This document shows, one piece after another, positions 48,064 to 57,763 of a stretch of DNA of 64,000 bases. Source of the stretch: JABDMH01 sp965223215 (GTDB taxonomy: Bacteria > Bacteroidota > Bacteroidia > Chitinophagales > Saprospiraceae); NCBI GenBank assembly GCA_965223215.1, contig CBDCVZ010000010.1, forward strand, positions 744,001 to 808,000. The letters are read 5' to 3'. Both the position numbers and the translations under genes were made by a program. Numbering within the stretch: position 1 is the stretch's first letter; each line of letters opens with the position of its first letter. The notes beneath the pieces are model-generated. The model made no database searches. It had not been told where the DNA came from and saw only the letters and a program-made list of their open reading frames with translations.

Positions 48064-48336
48064 ATGGAAAATTTCGAGCAAGAAATAAAGATAATCTTCG
48101 AAAAGACCAATGATCTCAAGAAGCCCAACTTGAAAGACATTGGGTTAGATATTGAACTTAGAAAGCAGCAATTCCTTCTGCACATCATCCCTTCCATATT
48201 TTTTGGACTCCTGGGTTTATCTACATTCTTGCTGCTAGGCACTTTGCTAGATGAGACCATTATAAATTGGGAAAATCTGCTCAAAACCATTGTAATCTTT
48301 TTTCAAAATATCATTACTCACCTTGCCACAAGTTAA
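48064..48336 (+). CDS. small membrane protein translationally coupled to the sigma factor
   Basis: This has 90 residues. A ~35-residue acidic/basic N-terminal part (ENFEQEIKIIFEKTNDLKKP) precedes a hydrophobic hairpin (LLHIIPSIFFGLLGLSTFLL, then a second segment near the C-terminus). It starts one base after the sigma stop. It could be a minimal membrane anti-sigma factor, by position and topology, but no anti-sigma motif is seen. Confidence 0.6.
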   Translation: MENFEQEIKIIFEKTNDLKKPNLKDIGLDIELRKQQFLLHIIPSIFFGLLGLSTFLLLGTLLDETIINWENLLKTIVIFFQNIITHLATS

Positions 48337-48347
48337 AAACAATTTTT

Positions 48348-50012
48348 ATGAAAAATTTGTCGTTACTAGTTATCTCACTTTTCGGGTTACTTGCTGCAGC
48401 AGTATCGCAAACTACAACCGGTTTTGATAGAATTTTTGCAGATCTACAAGGCAAAAAAGCCACACCAGGCGTAGTCGTGGCTGTTCTCAAGGGCGATGAT
48501 GTGATTTACAAGCGGACCTTCGGGTTCTCCAATCTGGAGTACAACCTTCCGCTAGATTCCATTTCGATATTCGACATGGGTTCAATAGCTAAGCAGTTTA
48601 CCGGTTTTGCCGTAGCAAAATTGATACTTCAAAGCAAGCTTTCCCTTGAGGATAAGATTTCTAAATTCTTTCCATCTTTAAAACTGGAAGAAAAAGAATT
48701 GAAAGTCAAGCATCTGGTATATCAAACAAGTGCTTTACGAGATGTCGGCGATTTGTATCACCTTGCTCAAGTTGGTCAGCATCTTACTTTGACAACAGCC
48801 TTTGAGATCATTAAGAGGCAGAGGAAACTTAATGCTCAATGTGGATTCGAATTTTCCTACTCCAATACAAACTATGTGTTGCTTGCCATGATAGTGGAAA
48901 AAGTTACCGAAATGCCTTTCAATGATTGGTGTCAAGAAAATATCTTCACCCCTCTGGGCATGCAGAGTACTTTCGTCAATTCAAATCCGAATACAATTAT
49001 CAGGCACAGGGCCACCGCCTATAGATTTACTCCCGATGGGTTTAGTCTCGAACAAAATAATGGGATGGCGCTGATTGGGTCCAGTGCTGTATATAGTAAT
49101 CTTGAAGACATGATTAAGTGGATAAGAGCGCTCCAATCAGAAAATACTTTTGGCCAAATTTTTAGACTCATGAAAACGGAGGGTACGACGGATCAGCGAG
49201 CTCCGGTTGGATATGGATTTGGGTTGGCGTCTTTCGAACAGCAAGGTACGTATCGTTTCGGCCATGCTGGTGCTACTCCGGCCGGATTCAGGTCCCTGGT
49301 AGAATGGGTGCCGGAAGAAGACCTTGCTGTTGTCCTCTTAAGTAACAATAGTAATGTGAATCTTCATGAATTTAAAGATAGAATGTTTGAGATGCTGATA
49401 GCGCCGAAAACAGGGACTCAGCAGGAGGACGAGGAGTTCCAAATGGATTTTGTTGATTTGAGTCCGAAGGAACTGCATGGGTTCGAAGGAGATTTCTTAG
49501 TGGACTACAATCAAAAGGTACACATTGAGGTTGAAGATAATAAGTTGGTAATAATACCGGATGGTCATCCCAAAATGGACATTCATACGCTTGGTCCAAA
49601 TCGATTATGGTTTCCTGCATTTCAAGCCATCATAGAATTTGAGAACAAACAATTTAGTGAAGCCAGTATAATTCACCAAGGAAGAAGGTCAGCACGTTTG
49701 ATCAAGATAGATGAAGAGGATTTGGAAAAGATCGACTTAAGTATATATGTTGGAACCTATTTTTGTGATGAGCTCAATGTATATTTTGATGTCAAGCTAT
49801 CAAATGAGGGGAACCTATTATTGTCGAATCGTCAACATGGAGTAATAAATATGCACAGAAGGACAAATAAGATCTTCGTGCCGGAAAATCCCTTGGCCAG
49901 CAGTGTGATATTTCGAAACAGCTCAATCGATCGTAAACAGACCTTCGTAATGAACAAAGCCAACAAGTTCAGGGACCTTACATTCACAAAACTAGAAAAT
50001 GGATCGAGCTAA
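48348..50012 (+). CDS. exported beta-lactamase-fold serine hydrolase with C-terminal domain
   Basis: About 554 residues from ATG 48348 (signal peptide cut near AVSQ); the longer frame from 48267 would overlap the previous gene. The class C/DD-peptidase fold has the SxxK motif in MGSIAKQFTGF (Ser79, Lys82), YSNTNY as YxN, and HAG in RFGHAGATPAGFRS as the third motif. A C-terminal ~170-residue beta-rich domain follows (DLSPKELHGFEGDFLVDYNQ). It acts in the periplasm on peptides or cell-wall fragments; the substrate is unknown. Confidence 0.9.
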   Translation: MKNLSLLVISLFGLLAAAVSQTTTGFDRIFADLQGKKATPGVVVAVLKGDDVIYKRTFGFSNLEYNLPLDSISIFDMGSIAKQFTGFAVAKLILQSKLSLEDKISKFFPSLKLEEKELKVKHLVYQTSALRDVGDLYHLAQVGQHLTLTTAFEIIKRQRKLNAQCGFEFSYSNTNYVLLAMIVEKVTEMPFNDWCQENIFTPLGMQSTFVNSNPNTIIRHRATAYRFTPDGFSLEQNNGMALIGSSAVYSNLEDMIKWIRALQSENTFGQIFRLMKTEGTTDQRAPVGYGFGLASFEQQGTYRFGHAGATPAGFRSLVEWVPEEDLAVVLLSNNSNVNLHEFKDRMFEMLIAPKTGTQQEDEEFQMDFVDLSPKELHGFEGDFLVDYNQKVHIEVEDNKLVIIPDGHPKMDIHTLGPNRLWFPAFQAIIEFENKQFSEASIIHQGRRSARLIKIDEEDLEKIDLSIYVGTYFCDELNVYFDVKLSNEGNLLLSNRQHGVINMHRRTNKIFVPENPLASSVIFRNSSIDRKQTFVMNKANKFRDLTFTKLENGSS

Positions 50013-50096
50013 TTGATGTAAATGAAAAGATTAAATAATTGGTAAGAATGCGAGATGTCTAACTGTGGTCACTTCACAAAATCCGCAAGTTTTAGA

Positions 50097-51560
50097 ATGT
50101 ACGTTCTCACATCATATAAACCGGTCTACTTTCTGCCTCTTTTTCTTCTGATTTGCTCAGCATGTCATGAAGAGATGCCAGACCCTACTCAGATCAGAAT
50201 GAACCTGATAGAAGGCAAGGCCAAGGAAGTTATAAATAAGAGGATAGAACAGGGCCTCAACCAAAGTATTATTATCGGTATGCTCAGCCGAAATGGATAT
50301 GATATCTATGCGAATGGATCATTGTCTGCAATCGATCAGGATAAGGTACCCGATCAATTTAGTCTATACGAGATAGGTTCAATAACCAAAATTTTCACAG
50401 GATTACTCCTGGCTTTGAAAGTGAGTCAAGGCGAAATAAAACTCATGGACGAAATTGGAGATCACTTACCCGACACATTTGAATTCGACTCACAGATTAG
50501 GCAAATAACTTGGCTCCAATTGGCAACTCATACCTCTGGACTAAGTCGCATACCAGAAAATTTACACGGCTCGACTTATAATCCGATGAATCCATGGGCA
50601 CATTACACTGAAAAGCATCTACTGGCAGAATTGGTTAACTCAAAATTGGTTGAAGAGAGATTTCAGTACTCTAATACTGGCATGGGCTTACTCGGGTATC
50701 TTCTTACTGATCAACAGGATTCCTCCTATTTTCAAACCCTGGATTCCAGAATTCTAAAACCACTGGGTATGGTTACGACATCGCGGTTTTTGTTGGGCGA
50801 AAATATAGCAACACCCTATACCTACGCTCTTGAAATGGATAGCTGGGATTTTAATTCGACAGCTGGTGCTGGAGAACTAAAGTCCACTATCTACGATATG
50901 CTAAAGTTCCTCTCAGCCCAACTAGGTTTTAAAACTGCTGGTCTGGCCAGTGCACTGACTTTAACTCAACATCCTTATATAGTCTTGGATACGGTCAGGT
51001 CAGTAGGTTTGGCCTGGGGTATTTATAAGACATCAGATGGTGATACCATACTTCGGCATAATGGCGGCACGGGTGGTTTTCGCTCCTTTATGGGAATCAA
51101 TACAGTTGACAAGATTGGTGTGGTCGTTTTCTCCAATTCATCGCAAACCGGGGTGGACGACCTTGGACTGTATCACCTTCATGAATCCTATGATCTAGAT
51201 GCAACACTGCAAACTTCCATTGCCTACGTAGTAAGTAATCTCATCGAAAGAATGGGAACTCCGATAAGTTTGAATGAGATCGACACGACAAATTTGAACA
51301 ATAACTGGGAGGAGCTCAATCAATTGGGATACTCCTATATCAAGCAAAAACAAATCAATAAAGCCATCAATGTGTTTCAGGTTAATGTGTTATTACATCC
51401 CAAACTTGCAGAGGCATATGATAGCCTGGGAGAAGGTTGGTACCTCGCTGGCAGATACACCGAAGCATTGGATGCTTATCTTAAAGCCATCGCACTAGCA
51501 CCAGACTATGAAAGCCCACGAAGAATGATTGAAAGACTCCGTCATGAAATTAATTTCTAA
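50097..51560 (+). CDS. lipoprotein beta-lactamase-fold serine hydrolase with TPR tail
   Basis: About 487 residues from ATG 50097 (a clean leader, LLICSACHE lipobox region); an ATG at 50055 is also in frame. Motifs: SITK in YEIGSITKIFTGLL, YSN in FQYSNTGMGLLG, and HNG in LRHNGGTGGFRS. The C-terminus holds two tetratricopeptide repeats (YSYIKQKQINKAINVFQVNV, GWYLAGRYTEALDAYLKAI). It is a second, diverged hydrolase directly after the first and probably in the same operon. Confidence 0.9.
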   Translation: MYVLTSYKPVYFLPLFLLICSACHEEMPDPTQIRMNLIEGKAKEVINKRIEQGLNQSIIIGMLSRNGYDIYANGSLSAIDQDKVPDQFSLYEIGSITKIFTGLLLALKVSQGEIKLMDEIGDHLPDTFEFDSQIRQITWLQLATHTSGLSRIPENLHGSTYNPMNPWAHYTEKHLLAELVNSKLVEERFQYSNTGMGLLGYLLTDQQDSSYFQTLDSRILKPLGMVTTSRFLLGENIATPYTYALEMDSWDFNSTAGAGELKSTIYDMLKFLSAQLGFKTAGLASALTLTQHPYIVLDTVRSVGLAWGIYKTSDGDTILRHNGGTGGFRSFMGINTVDKIGVVVFSNSSQTGVDDLGLYHLHESYDLDATLQTSIAYVVSNLIERMGTPISLNEIDTTNLNNNWEELNQLGYSYIKQKQINKAINVFQVNVLLHPKLAEAYDSLGEGWYLAGRYTEALDAYLKAIALAPDYESPRRMIERLRHEINF

Positions 51561-51666
51561 TGTACCTCACAAAACAGCAGGGGAGCCATCACGTCGATCT
51601 AGTCCATCATGACATGCGGTGGTTTCTTGAAGTGATCTTTATTGATTTCCAAATAACTATAGTAGT

Positions 51667-52773
51667 ATGTTGAAAGTTATTCCAGCCTTCGCATGTAGTC
51701 TATTCTTGTGTTTTTGCCAGAAAGAACCCAAGGGATATATTATTGAGGGCAACATCCAGGGGCTACCAGATAGTTCGTTAATTTACCTTTTCGATATAGA
51801 ATTGCAAGCAAATGTTGATTCCACTATTTCAATTGACGAATCGTTTGTCTTTAGAGGGCAAGTAGAATCACCCATGACCTATCTGATCAAGACCCAAGGA
51901 GAGTATTCTCTAATCCAGGTTGAAAACGTGTCAATGACCTTCGAAGCGCCACTAAAGAACATGTTTTTAAACTCAGTCATTGATGGAGGAAGAGAACAAG
52001 AACTTCAAAACATCCTTAACGAGCTGCAGAGACCAGTTGATCAAGTGTACTACGCTACTTTTGATAGCCTTCTCAATAGAAGATATGCAGACGAAAACCA
52101 TAAACAGGATCTAATAAGTAAGAATAATCAGGCTGCAACGGAGTCCTCCAAAATATTGGTTGAGTTTGCAAAAAAACATGCTAATTCCTATATAGGTCTT
52201 GATTTGCTTTATCGTAATAGGAGGTCAATTCCAAGAGATACTTTAGAAGATATTATTGCGACCTTAAGTAGTCCTTTCAGATCCATTTCTTCATGCCAAG
52301 CCTTGACTATTTATCTTGAAGAAAGGACCATTGAGCTCGGTACGCAATTTGTAGATTTTGAAGCAAGAACCATAAATGACAGGCCTTTCAAAATGTCCAC
52401 CCTATTGGGCAATTACATCTATTTGACTTTCTGGAGTGCTGGATGTGGTCCGTGCCGTAAAGAAAATAAATTTCTCAGCAGGCATTTCAACGAAATACCG
52501 GAAGAATTAAAAATAGTGAGTTTCTCAATAGATCGGAATCCCGAGCTGTGGCAAAAAGCAAGCACTGCGGATGAGATTAAATGGTTTAATGTTTCAGATT
52601 TATCGGGAGGTGATGGCCGTGTCAAAACCTTGTACGAGGTGCAAGCAATACCAGCATCATTTCTCATTGGTAAGGATGGAACGGTGCTGGACAGATTTCT
52701 CGGTTATGACTCTGACCAAAACATAATAGAGATCCTAAAAAGTCTAATAGCAAAGCATGAGACCAGTAATTAG
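51667..52773 (+). CDS. TlpA-like thiol-disulfide protein with DUF4369
   Basis: This has 368 residues and a short lipoprotein-type leader (LFLCFCQK). The N-terminal half is a DUF4369 domain (YIIEGNIQGLPDSSLIYLFD). The C-terminal half is a thioredoxin fold with the active CGPC in FWSAGCGPCRKENKFL, the cis-Pro in AIPASFLIGKDG, and the family's conserved strands. It should reduce or exchange disulfides in the periplasm. It follows the two hydrolases after ~100 bases and may be co-expressed. Confidence 0.9.
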   Translation: MLKVIPAFACSLFLCFCQKEPKGYIIEGNIQGLPDSSLIYLFDIELQANVDSTISIDESFVFRGQVESPMTYLIKTQGEYSLIQVENVSMTFEAPLKNMFLNSVIDGGREQELQNILNELQRPVDQVYYATFDSLLNRRYADENHKQDLISKNNQAATESSKILVEFAKKHANSYIGLDLLYRNRRSIPRDTLEDIIATLSSPFRSISSCQALTIYLEERTIELGTQFVDFEARTINDRPFKMSTLLGNYIYLTFWSAGCGPCRKENKFLSRHFNEIPEELKIVSFSIDRNPELWQKASTADEIKWFNVSDLSGGDGRVKTLYEVQAIPASFLIGKDGTVLDRFLGYDSDQNIIEILKSLIAKHETSN

Positions 52774-53030
52774 AATGAGATTCGTCTTATAAATAAGGAT
52801 ATCATATGACAAGGTCTGGCAAGGACTTGAGTTTCAAGTCAACTCTTACAGTACTTCTTTCTAATTAACGGAGTGACATGCAAAGTCTCTACATTGGATA
52901 AAAGTGGAACTACCGAACTCAGAATTTGCTTGGTGAAGGAAAGGACTCAATAATAGGGTAGGAGGAGGGCCCGGTCCTACTAGAACACCAAAGTTCTCAT
53001 CCAAAAAATGTTGTCTTGGGCATGTCCCAA

Positions 53031-53068
53031 AAAAAAGTGGGCAGCTGAAGAGCGACCCACAATTTTTA
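53031..53068 (-). terminator. intrinsic terminator of the 53.1 kb gene
   Basis: GTGGG (53037-53041) and CCCAC (53056-53060) enclose a 14-base loop. On the minus strand a run of T follows (complement of the A run before 53037); on the plus strand AATTTTTAT follows. It lies 40 bases after the stop of the minus-strand gene, and may work both ways. Confidence 0.7.
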
Positions 53069-53099
53069 TAATCGAATTTAGAATTGACCCGTCCAATTA

Positions 53100-53675
53100 C
53101 TAGATCTTAAACCCAATGCCCATCTGAATACTGGCCGAAAATTTGACGCCATTGAAAGGACCAATGGATCCTTGTGGAGACAAGACGACGTGCATATTCA
53201 TTTTTTCAGATAGATTTCCCTTTCCGCCAAAGTTAAATCCAAAGCCATACATCGAGCTACCAGCAGGTCTTTCGCCATCGACTGACTTTTTATTGATCAG
53301 CGAATAGTAATTGAGGGTGGGACCGATAAAGATGCCCGTCTGTTTTTTGCTAAAATAAAAATTAAGGCTCGGCTTGACCAATACCGCGGCACCGATGCGA
53401 TGCATGCCGTAATTGACATCGATTCCCGTAGAAAAAAGTTTTCCAATCGGTGCTTCCGCCCCGAATCCGAATCCTGGTAAGCTGGCACCGCTTCCTGCAA
53501 TAATTACATGCCCATTGACACGCATTTCCTGCGCATGTCCGTCTTGCTGACTGGCAAATAAGAAAAATCCAACGAGTGCTAGAAGCAGCATCAATTGGCT
53601 GCCGTAGGATGGGTACATTGAGCTCTGAAGATTGATTTCATTTGTCATCGATTTCATGATTTTTTGTTTAGTCAT
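53100..53675 (-). CDS. small outer-membrane beta-barrel-like protein
   Basis: About 191 residues from ATG 53675; other in-frame starts at 53693, 53657 and 53618 are possible. The signal peptide is LMLLLALVGFFLFASQQDGH and is cut near HAQ. The mature part has alternating hydrophobic/glycine strands (LPGFGFGAEAPIGKLFSTGI, SLNFYFSKKQTGIFIGPTL) and ends in a terminal aromatic-type strand (IQMGIGFKI). It is probably an 8-strand porin-like barrel; the exact family is not recognised. The gene stands alone with a good terminator. Confidence 0.75.
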   Translation of the reverse strand: MTKQKIMKSMTNEINLQSSMYPSYGSQLMLLLALVGFFLFASQQDGHAQEMRVNGHVIIAGSGASLPGFGFGAEAPIGKLFSTGIDVNYGMHRIGAAVLVKPSLNFYFSKKQTGIFIGPTLNYYSLINKKSVDGERPAGSSMYGFGFNFGGKGNLSEKMNMHVVLSPQGSIGPFNGVKFSASIQMGIGFKI

Positions 53676-54155
53676 TTTTAAAATAAGGCCCACCCAGGAT
53701 ATCGTATATTCAAATTGTCGGTTATGATCTACTAATAAAGGTGGTATGTCATAGGAGAGCGGCCAATGAGATATATTCCATAAAGGATCGTGTTAATGAA
53801 ATCAAAAAGAAAAGCCTAGCACAGATTCATCCTAAGATGTGTATCTCCAGGGATCAGGATATAAATACCTGATTATCTGGGTATTGAATCATCCGCCAAG
53901 ACTTCCAAAACCTACCGTTCCCCCGCGACTATCGTTTTTCTATTTGATCCAGCGAAATCATGCGGTTCTAATGGATGCTGCCGGTTCGATATCAACCACT
54001 GGTACGTGTAGTGAGCGCATCGATCAGGTGCAATATCCAACTTGGTGGCTCACGATCGTGAAATTATGTGCTAGTGGCCCACCCATTGGCCGTAGAGTAA
54101 GTCTAATACTGGAGGAAATTCAAAGTCTTGTATTCAATCATTTTGGCCAGAGCAT

Positions 54156-54191
54156 AAAAGAGCCCAGAAACCCCTAGAAGCCACTGGGCTC
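54156..54191 (-). terminator. intrinsic terminator (minus strand)
   Basis: An 8-base perfect stem (GAGCCCAG 54160-54167, CTGGGCTC 54184-54191) with a 16-base loop, followed on the minus strand by TTTT. It lies ~120 bases from a similar hairpin at 54285. Confidence 0.6.
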
Positions 54192-54284
54192 GCCTGATTG
54201 GGGCATCTACGGATATACAGAGTTCTATTTTTGGTGTGAAAAATGCGTATTCCAAAGCTCAGTGACCATGCCAATAAAAAAGCC

Positions 54285-54307
54285 CAATGGGCGATGCCAA
54301 CTGGGCT
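54285..54307 (-). terminator. intrinsic terminator (minus strand)
   Basis: AGCCCA (54291-54296) and TGGGCT (54302-54307) form the stem; six T follow on the minus strand. No minus-strand gene ends here, so a small RNA transcribed from about 54420 leftward is possible. Confidence 0.55.
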
Positions 54308-55101
54308 GTGTATTGAGTTCTACGGAATGATTAAGAACTCGAATTGCTATATGCCTCACTATCCTGATTAAGTCAATGATTGTGCCAATTAACCCTAACA
54401 AAAAACACACAAAGTCCAACGGCTGGCTTTATAACCGATTAGTCTTAATAAAATTCTTCCTTACATTAGCCGTCCAAGGAAGTGAGCAGCACCGCACACA
54501 AATCCACACAGATTCTGCCATCCGACCCTACTAGAAGGCTAGACAGACAAGATTGCCAGTGCAAAGAGTAACTAGGTCATCTGATAATCCTTATCAGTAG
54601 AATCGATATCAGAAAGTTCAAAGTGCTTTTTAAAATAAGAAAGAATCGCGCTAACGACATTTTATCAGAGATGGCACCAGATTAATAGCCACTTTGCTGC
54701 TCAGGAAAGAATCAGTAACATTTATTATGATTTTTTCTACTGTGTCGTACTTACCACTAGTGATATGCTTGCTTCCTGGTTCCAAAAGTAGGTCGTTAGC
54801 AGTAACTCGGCCCCAGAAGGATTAAGATGCTGGATTTGTAATTAGGGCTCTTGATCTTCACTAAGGATTTTTCTGCGCCGATCCAGCAACTCAGACAGTG
54901 TTAAATCCAACTTGGCGCTAATGCCTTCTCAAGCTGAGTCTATTTTAGAAGGTTATTCAACTGGGCCAACCTTCTCAGGCACCCCTTCGTACACATGCAA
55001 ACCAGGACGCTCACCTAGCTTACTCCTCAATTATCTCAGGAGTAGGCTACTGCTTTATTGGTAGTTTCACACTCATTTTTCAGTAACTTACTCACAGCAA
55101 G

Positions 55102-56727
55102 ATGCATACTGACATGGGCAGCAAGTTGATTGTAATTATTTCGTTATCGTTTCCAAACCTGATGATAGCCCAGACGCAATATTATAGTGAGATCATTGTT
55201 CAACTGGCTGTGCATGCAGATGTTAAAAATGTGTTGTGGTCATCAAGATCTATCAATCGTTCGAATATTGGGGAACCCGAATGCTTAAATACCGACCTAA
55301 ATATTTACATTTTTACGCTTGAGGACACATCAAACTATGTTTCTATTGTCAGTGAATTACGTGCAAATCCTAAGATATTAAGACTTGAGCCAAATGTTAA
55401 ATTTGAGCCAAGAGCTCGCACCCCCAATGATCCAAGATTTAATGACCAATGGAGTCTACATAGAGTGGGTATACCTGAAATATGGTATGAAACCACCGGA
55501 GGACTATCGGCCACTGGTGATACCATTGTGGTAGGGGTCATGGAGCAGGGGCTCGATATAGATCATGAGGACATGAATTCCATTCTGTGGATCAATAGGG
55601 AAGAAATTCCCAACAACAATATAGACGATGACGGGAATGGTTACGTAGATGATTATTATGGTGTTAGTCTCGACCATGGAAAAGATCTACATCAGGAAGC
55701 CGAGGATGGCCATGGCACCTCTGTGCTAGGTGTTATTGGCGCGAATGGTGACAATTTAATCGGAATTTCAGGCGCTAATTGGAACATTAAAATCATGCTC
55801 TTTACAACGTCTGATTTATCGATCGCAAATGCCATCAAGGCGTACTCATACTTCGTCGATATGAGGAGGAAATACAATGAAACCAATGGTGAAAGGGGGG
55901 CTTTTGTCGTGGCAAGTAATTCATCCTTTGGGAGAGATGGCTTCTTTGAAAAAGATTTTCCAATCTTCTGTGGTATGTTTAATGAGATGGGGGAACAAGG
56001 AATTCTGAGCGTGGGATCTGCCGAAAACGATCAGGGGAATGCAGATGTCTTTGGTGATATTCCAAGTACTTGCACCAGCGACGAACTCATCATCGTAACA
56101 AATACTGATCAAAATGATGAGCATGCCATTGGAGGTTTCGGTAAGACCAGTGTTGATCTTGGTGCTCCCGGTGAACAAATAGTGACCACTGACTCCGGCA
56201 ATGGATATATGGTAAGCAGCGGCACATCCTATTCCGCCCCGCTTGTGTGTGGAGCAGCGGCACTTTTTTTTAGCCACCCATCGCAAGAGTTGGCTTCACT
56301 AATACGGTCTGATCCTCAAGCCTCTGTGACTTTAATTAAAGATGTTATTCTCGATAATGTGGTGAAGATACCCACGCTTATGAACCGTACAGTTACCGAA
56401 GGACGACTTGATGTAGCTTCGGCATATCGAGCTCTAATTGAACTGTATCCCATAAATCCAGTGGGCAGCAAGTCAATCGCAGAAAATAAAGTACCACGCA
56501 TATTTCCTAATCCGGTCAGGGATAAAACCCAGATCATCTCCGACCACTCCCTCAGTGGATTTTCGATCAATTTTTATAGCCCTCAAGGCAGACTGTTATT
56601 TAATAGTAAGGTACTGACGATGGTGAACAAATTTGATCTCGATATTTCCAATCTGCCTGCTGGTATGTATTTCCTAGTCCTGAAAAAAGAGCGATTAGTG
56701 CATGTTGTAAAATTACTAAAGCACTGA
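55102..56727 (+). CDS. subtilisin-like (S8) protease with type IX secretion domain and an atypical active site
   Basis: This has 541 residues and a signal peptide cut near MIAQ. The S8 fold is clear: His204 in EDGHGTSVLGVIGANG, the oxyanion Asn in VVASNSSFGRDG (N273), and Ser376 in SSGTSYSAPLVCGA. The Asp that normally starts the motif DTG/DSG is Glu148 (VVGVMEQGLDIDHEDM). About 80 C-terminal residues form a sorting domain for the type IX system (RIFPNPVRDKTQIIS, LDISNLPAGMYFLVL). It should be exported to the surface. Activity is uncertain because of the Asp-to-Glu change. It stands alone. Confidence 0.92.
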   Translation: MHTDMGSKLIVIISLSFPNLMIAQTQYYSEIIVQLAVHADVKNVLWSSRSINRSNIGEPECLNTDLNIYIFTLEDTSNYVSIVSELRANPKILRLEPNVKFEPRARTPNDPRFNDQWSLHRVGIPEIWYETTGGLSATGDTIVVGVMEQGLDIDHEDMNSILWINREEIPNNNIDDDGNGYVDDYYGVSLDHGKDLHQEAEDGHGTSVLGVIGANGDNLIGISGANWNIKIMLFTTSDLSIANAIKAYSYFVDMRRKYNETNGERGAFVVASNSSFGRDGFFEKDFPIFCGMFNEMGEQGILSVGSAENDQGNADVFGDIPSTCTSDELIIVTNTDQNDEHAIGGFGKTSVDLGAPGEQIVTTDSGNGYMVSSGTSYSAPLVCGAAALFFSHPSQELASLIRSDPQASVTLIKDVILDNVVKIPTLMNRTVTEGRLDVASAYRALIELYPINPVGSKSIAENKVPRIFPNPVRDKTQIISDHSLSGFSINFYSPQGRLLFNSKVLTMVNKFDLDISNLPAGMYFLVLKKERLVHVVKLLKH

Positions 56728-57217
56728 TCATCGGCTCGGATGGGAGAGTTCTATGCTTATCATATGGTTTGATCAAGCTTTGGTGCCTGCTTTTGTGTTG
56801 ACTTCGACAAGAAGTTGATCTTTTGTCAAAGTGAGCTGATGAACTTTTAGCTTCAACACGATCTGAGTTGATATGCGTCTCATCACATTATCATCAACAG
56901 ATCATAAGAGTTAGGAGAAGAAAGATTATCGACCTCTCCAAAGAAGTGATTTGAGTGCTATGCCTCATATTGCAAGGCCTATCGTAATCTGGTGCATAAG
57001 TCACTCTTTTGTGTTGAAAGGTGGCTCCACCGTAAAATGGGGCCTTATTGTTCTCAGCTGCGTAAGTTGCTTTTGTGAAGTATCTTTTCTTCCTTTACAT
57101 CTCAAAACAATCGGGGATGATTCCGTCCCGGTGCCCGGCTCGCTGTAGAAAACGCTGCCACCAAGCGCTATCGAATCATAGCCGAAAATGTTATGCTTCA
57201 TTTTAATAAAACCTGAC
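56728..57217. other. intergenic stretch, no supported gene
   Basis: About 490 bases with short open frames only (56951-57148 and 57001-57264 on opposite strands, both lacking motifs). Nothing else was recognised. Confidence 0.35.
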
Positions 57218-57763
57218 ATGAGAAAATTAATCTTGGGACTTGCCGTTAGTTTGGATGGTTTCATAGAAGGTCCTAATGGAGAATATGATTGGTGCTTTGC
57301 TGACCAGGATTATGGAATGTCCGAATTCTATAAACGTATCGACAGCGTTTTTATGGGCAGAAAATCCTACGAGCTCACACTCAAAATGGGTGATGTGGAA
57401 ATGCCCGGCGTGCCAAAACTGAAGGAATACATTTTTTCTACAACGCTCAATAAAGTAAAAAAAGGCGCAACACTAATTCATGGAAATATCAAGGCGGAAG
57501 TACAGAAAATTAAAGAAGGGGAGGGAAAGGATATTTGGCTTTTTGGGGGTTCCGAACTCACAACTTCACTTTTAAATTTCGGTTTAATAGACCTATTCTG
57601 GTTATCTATTCATCCGATTATCCTTGGTGCAGGCAAACCATTATTCACAAATATTCAAGATAGGGTCTATCTAAAACTTATTGATAGCAAAACATACTCT
57701 TCGGGCCTAATTTCCCTTACGTATCTACTACAGGAGAATCAAATAAAGGCAAACACGGCCTAA
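57218..57763 (+). CDS. dihydrofolate-reductase-like (RibD C-terminal) protein
   Basis: About 181 residues from ATG 57218 (MRKLILGLAVSLDGFIEGPN, the usual family opening); the longer frame from 57188 is not needed. Motifs: FMGRKSYELTL, IFSTTLNKVKKGATLIHGNI, DIWLFGGSELTTSLLNFGLI, and HPIILGAGKPLF, which form the NADPH-binding fold. The reductase's exact substrate is unknown; relatives include yyaP-type proteins. It stands alone. Confidence 0.9.
   Translation: MRKLILGLAVSLDGFIEGPNGEYDWCFADQDYGMSEFYKRIDSVFMGRKSYELTLKMGDVEMPGVPKLKEYIFSTTLNKVKKGATLIHGNIKAEVQKIKEGEGKDIWLFGGSELTTSLLNFGLIDLFWLSIHPIILGAGKPLFTNIQDRVYLKLIDSKTYSSGLISLTYLLQENQIKANTA

Larger units (their letters stand above)
53694..55101. 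other. long intergenic stretch with two minus-strand terminators
   Basis: No protein gene is supported over 1.4 kb; open frames at 53839-54177 (+) and 54225-54419 (-) run through the hairpins below. Some short minus-strand stretches near 54840-55040 look protein-like but have stops. The promoter of the subtilase gene should lie at the right end. Confidence 0.4.

Noticed and set aside
53839..54419. Frames 53839-54177 (+) and 54225-54419 (-)
   Set aside because: Both run through strong terminator hairpins and have no motif.
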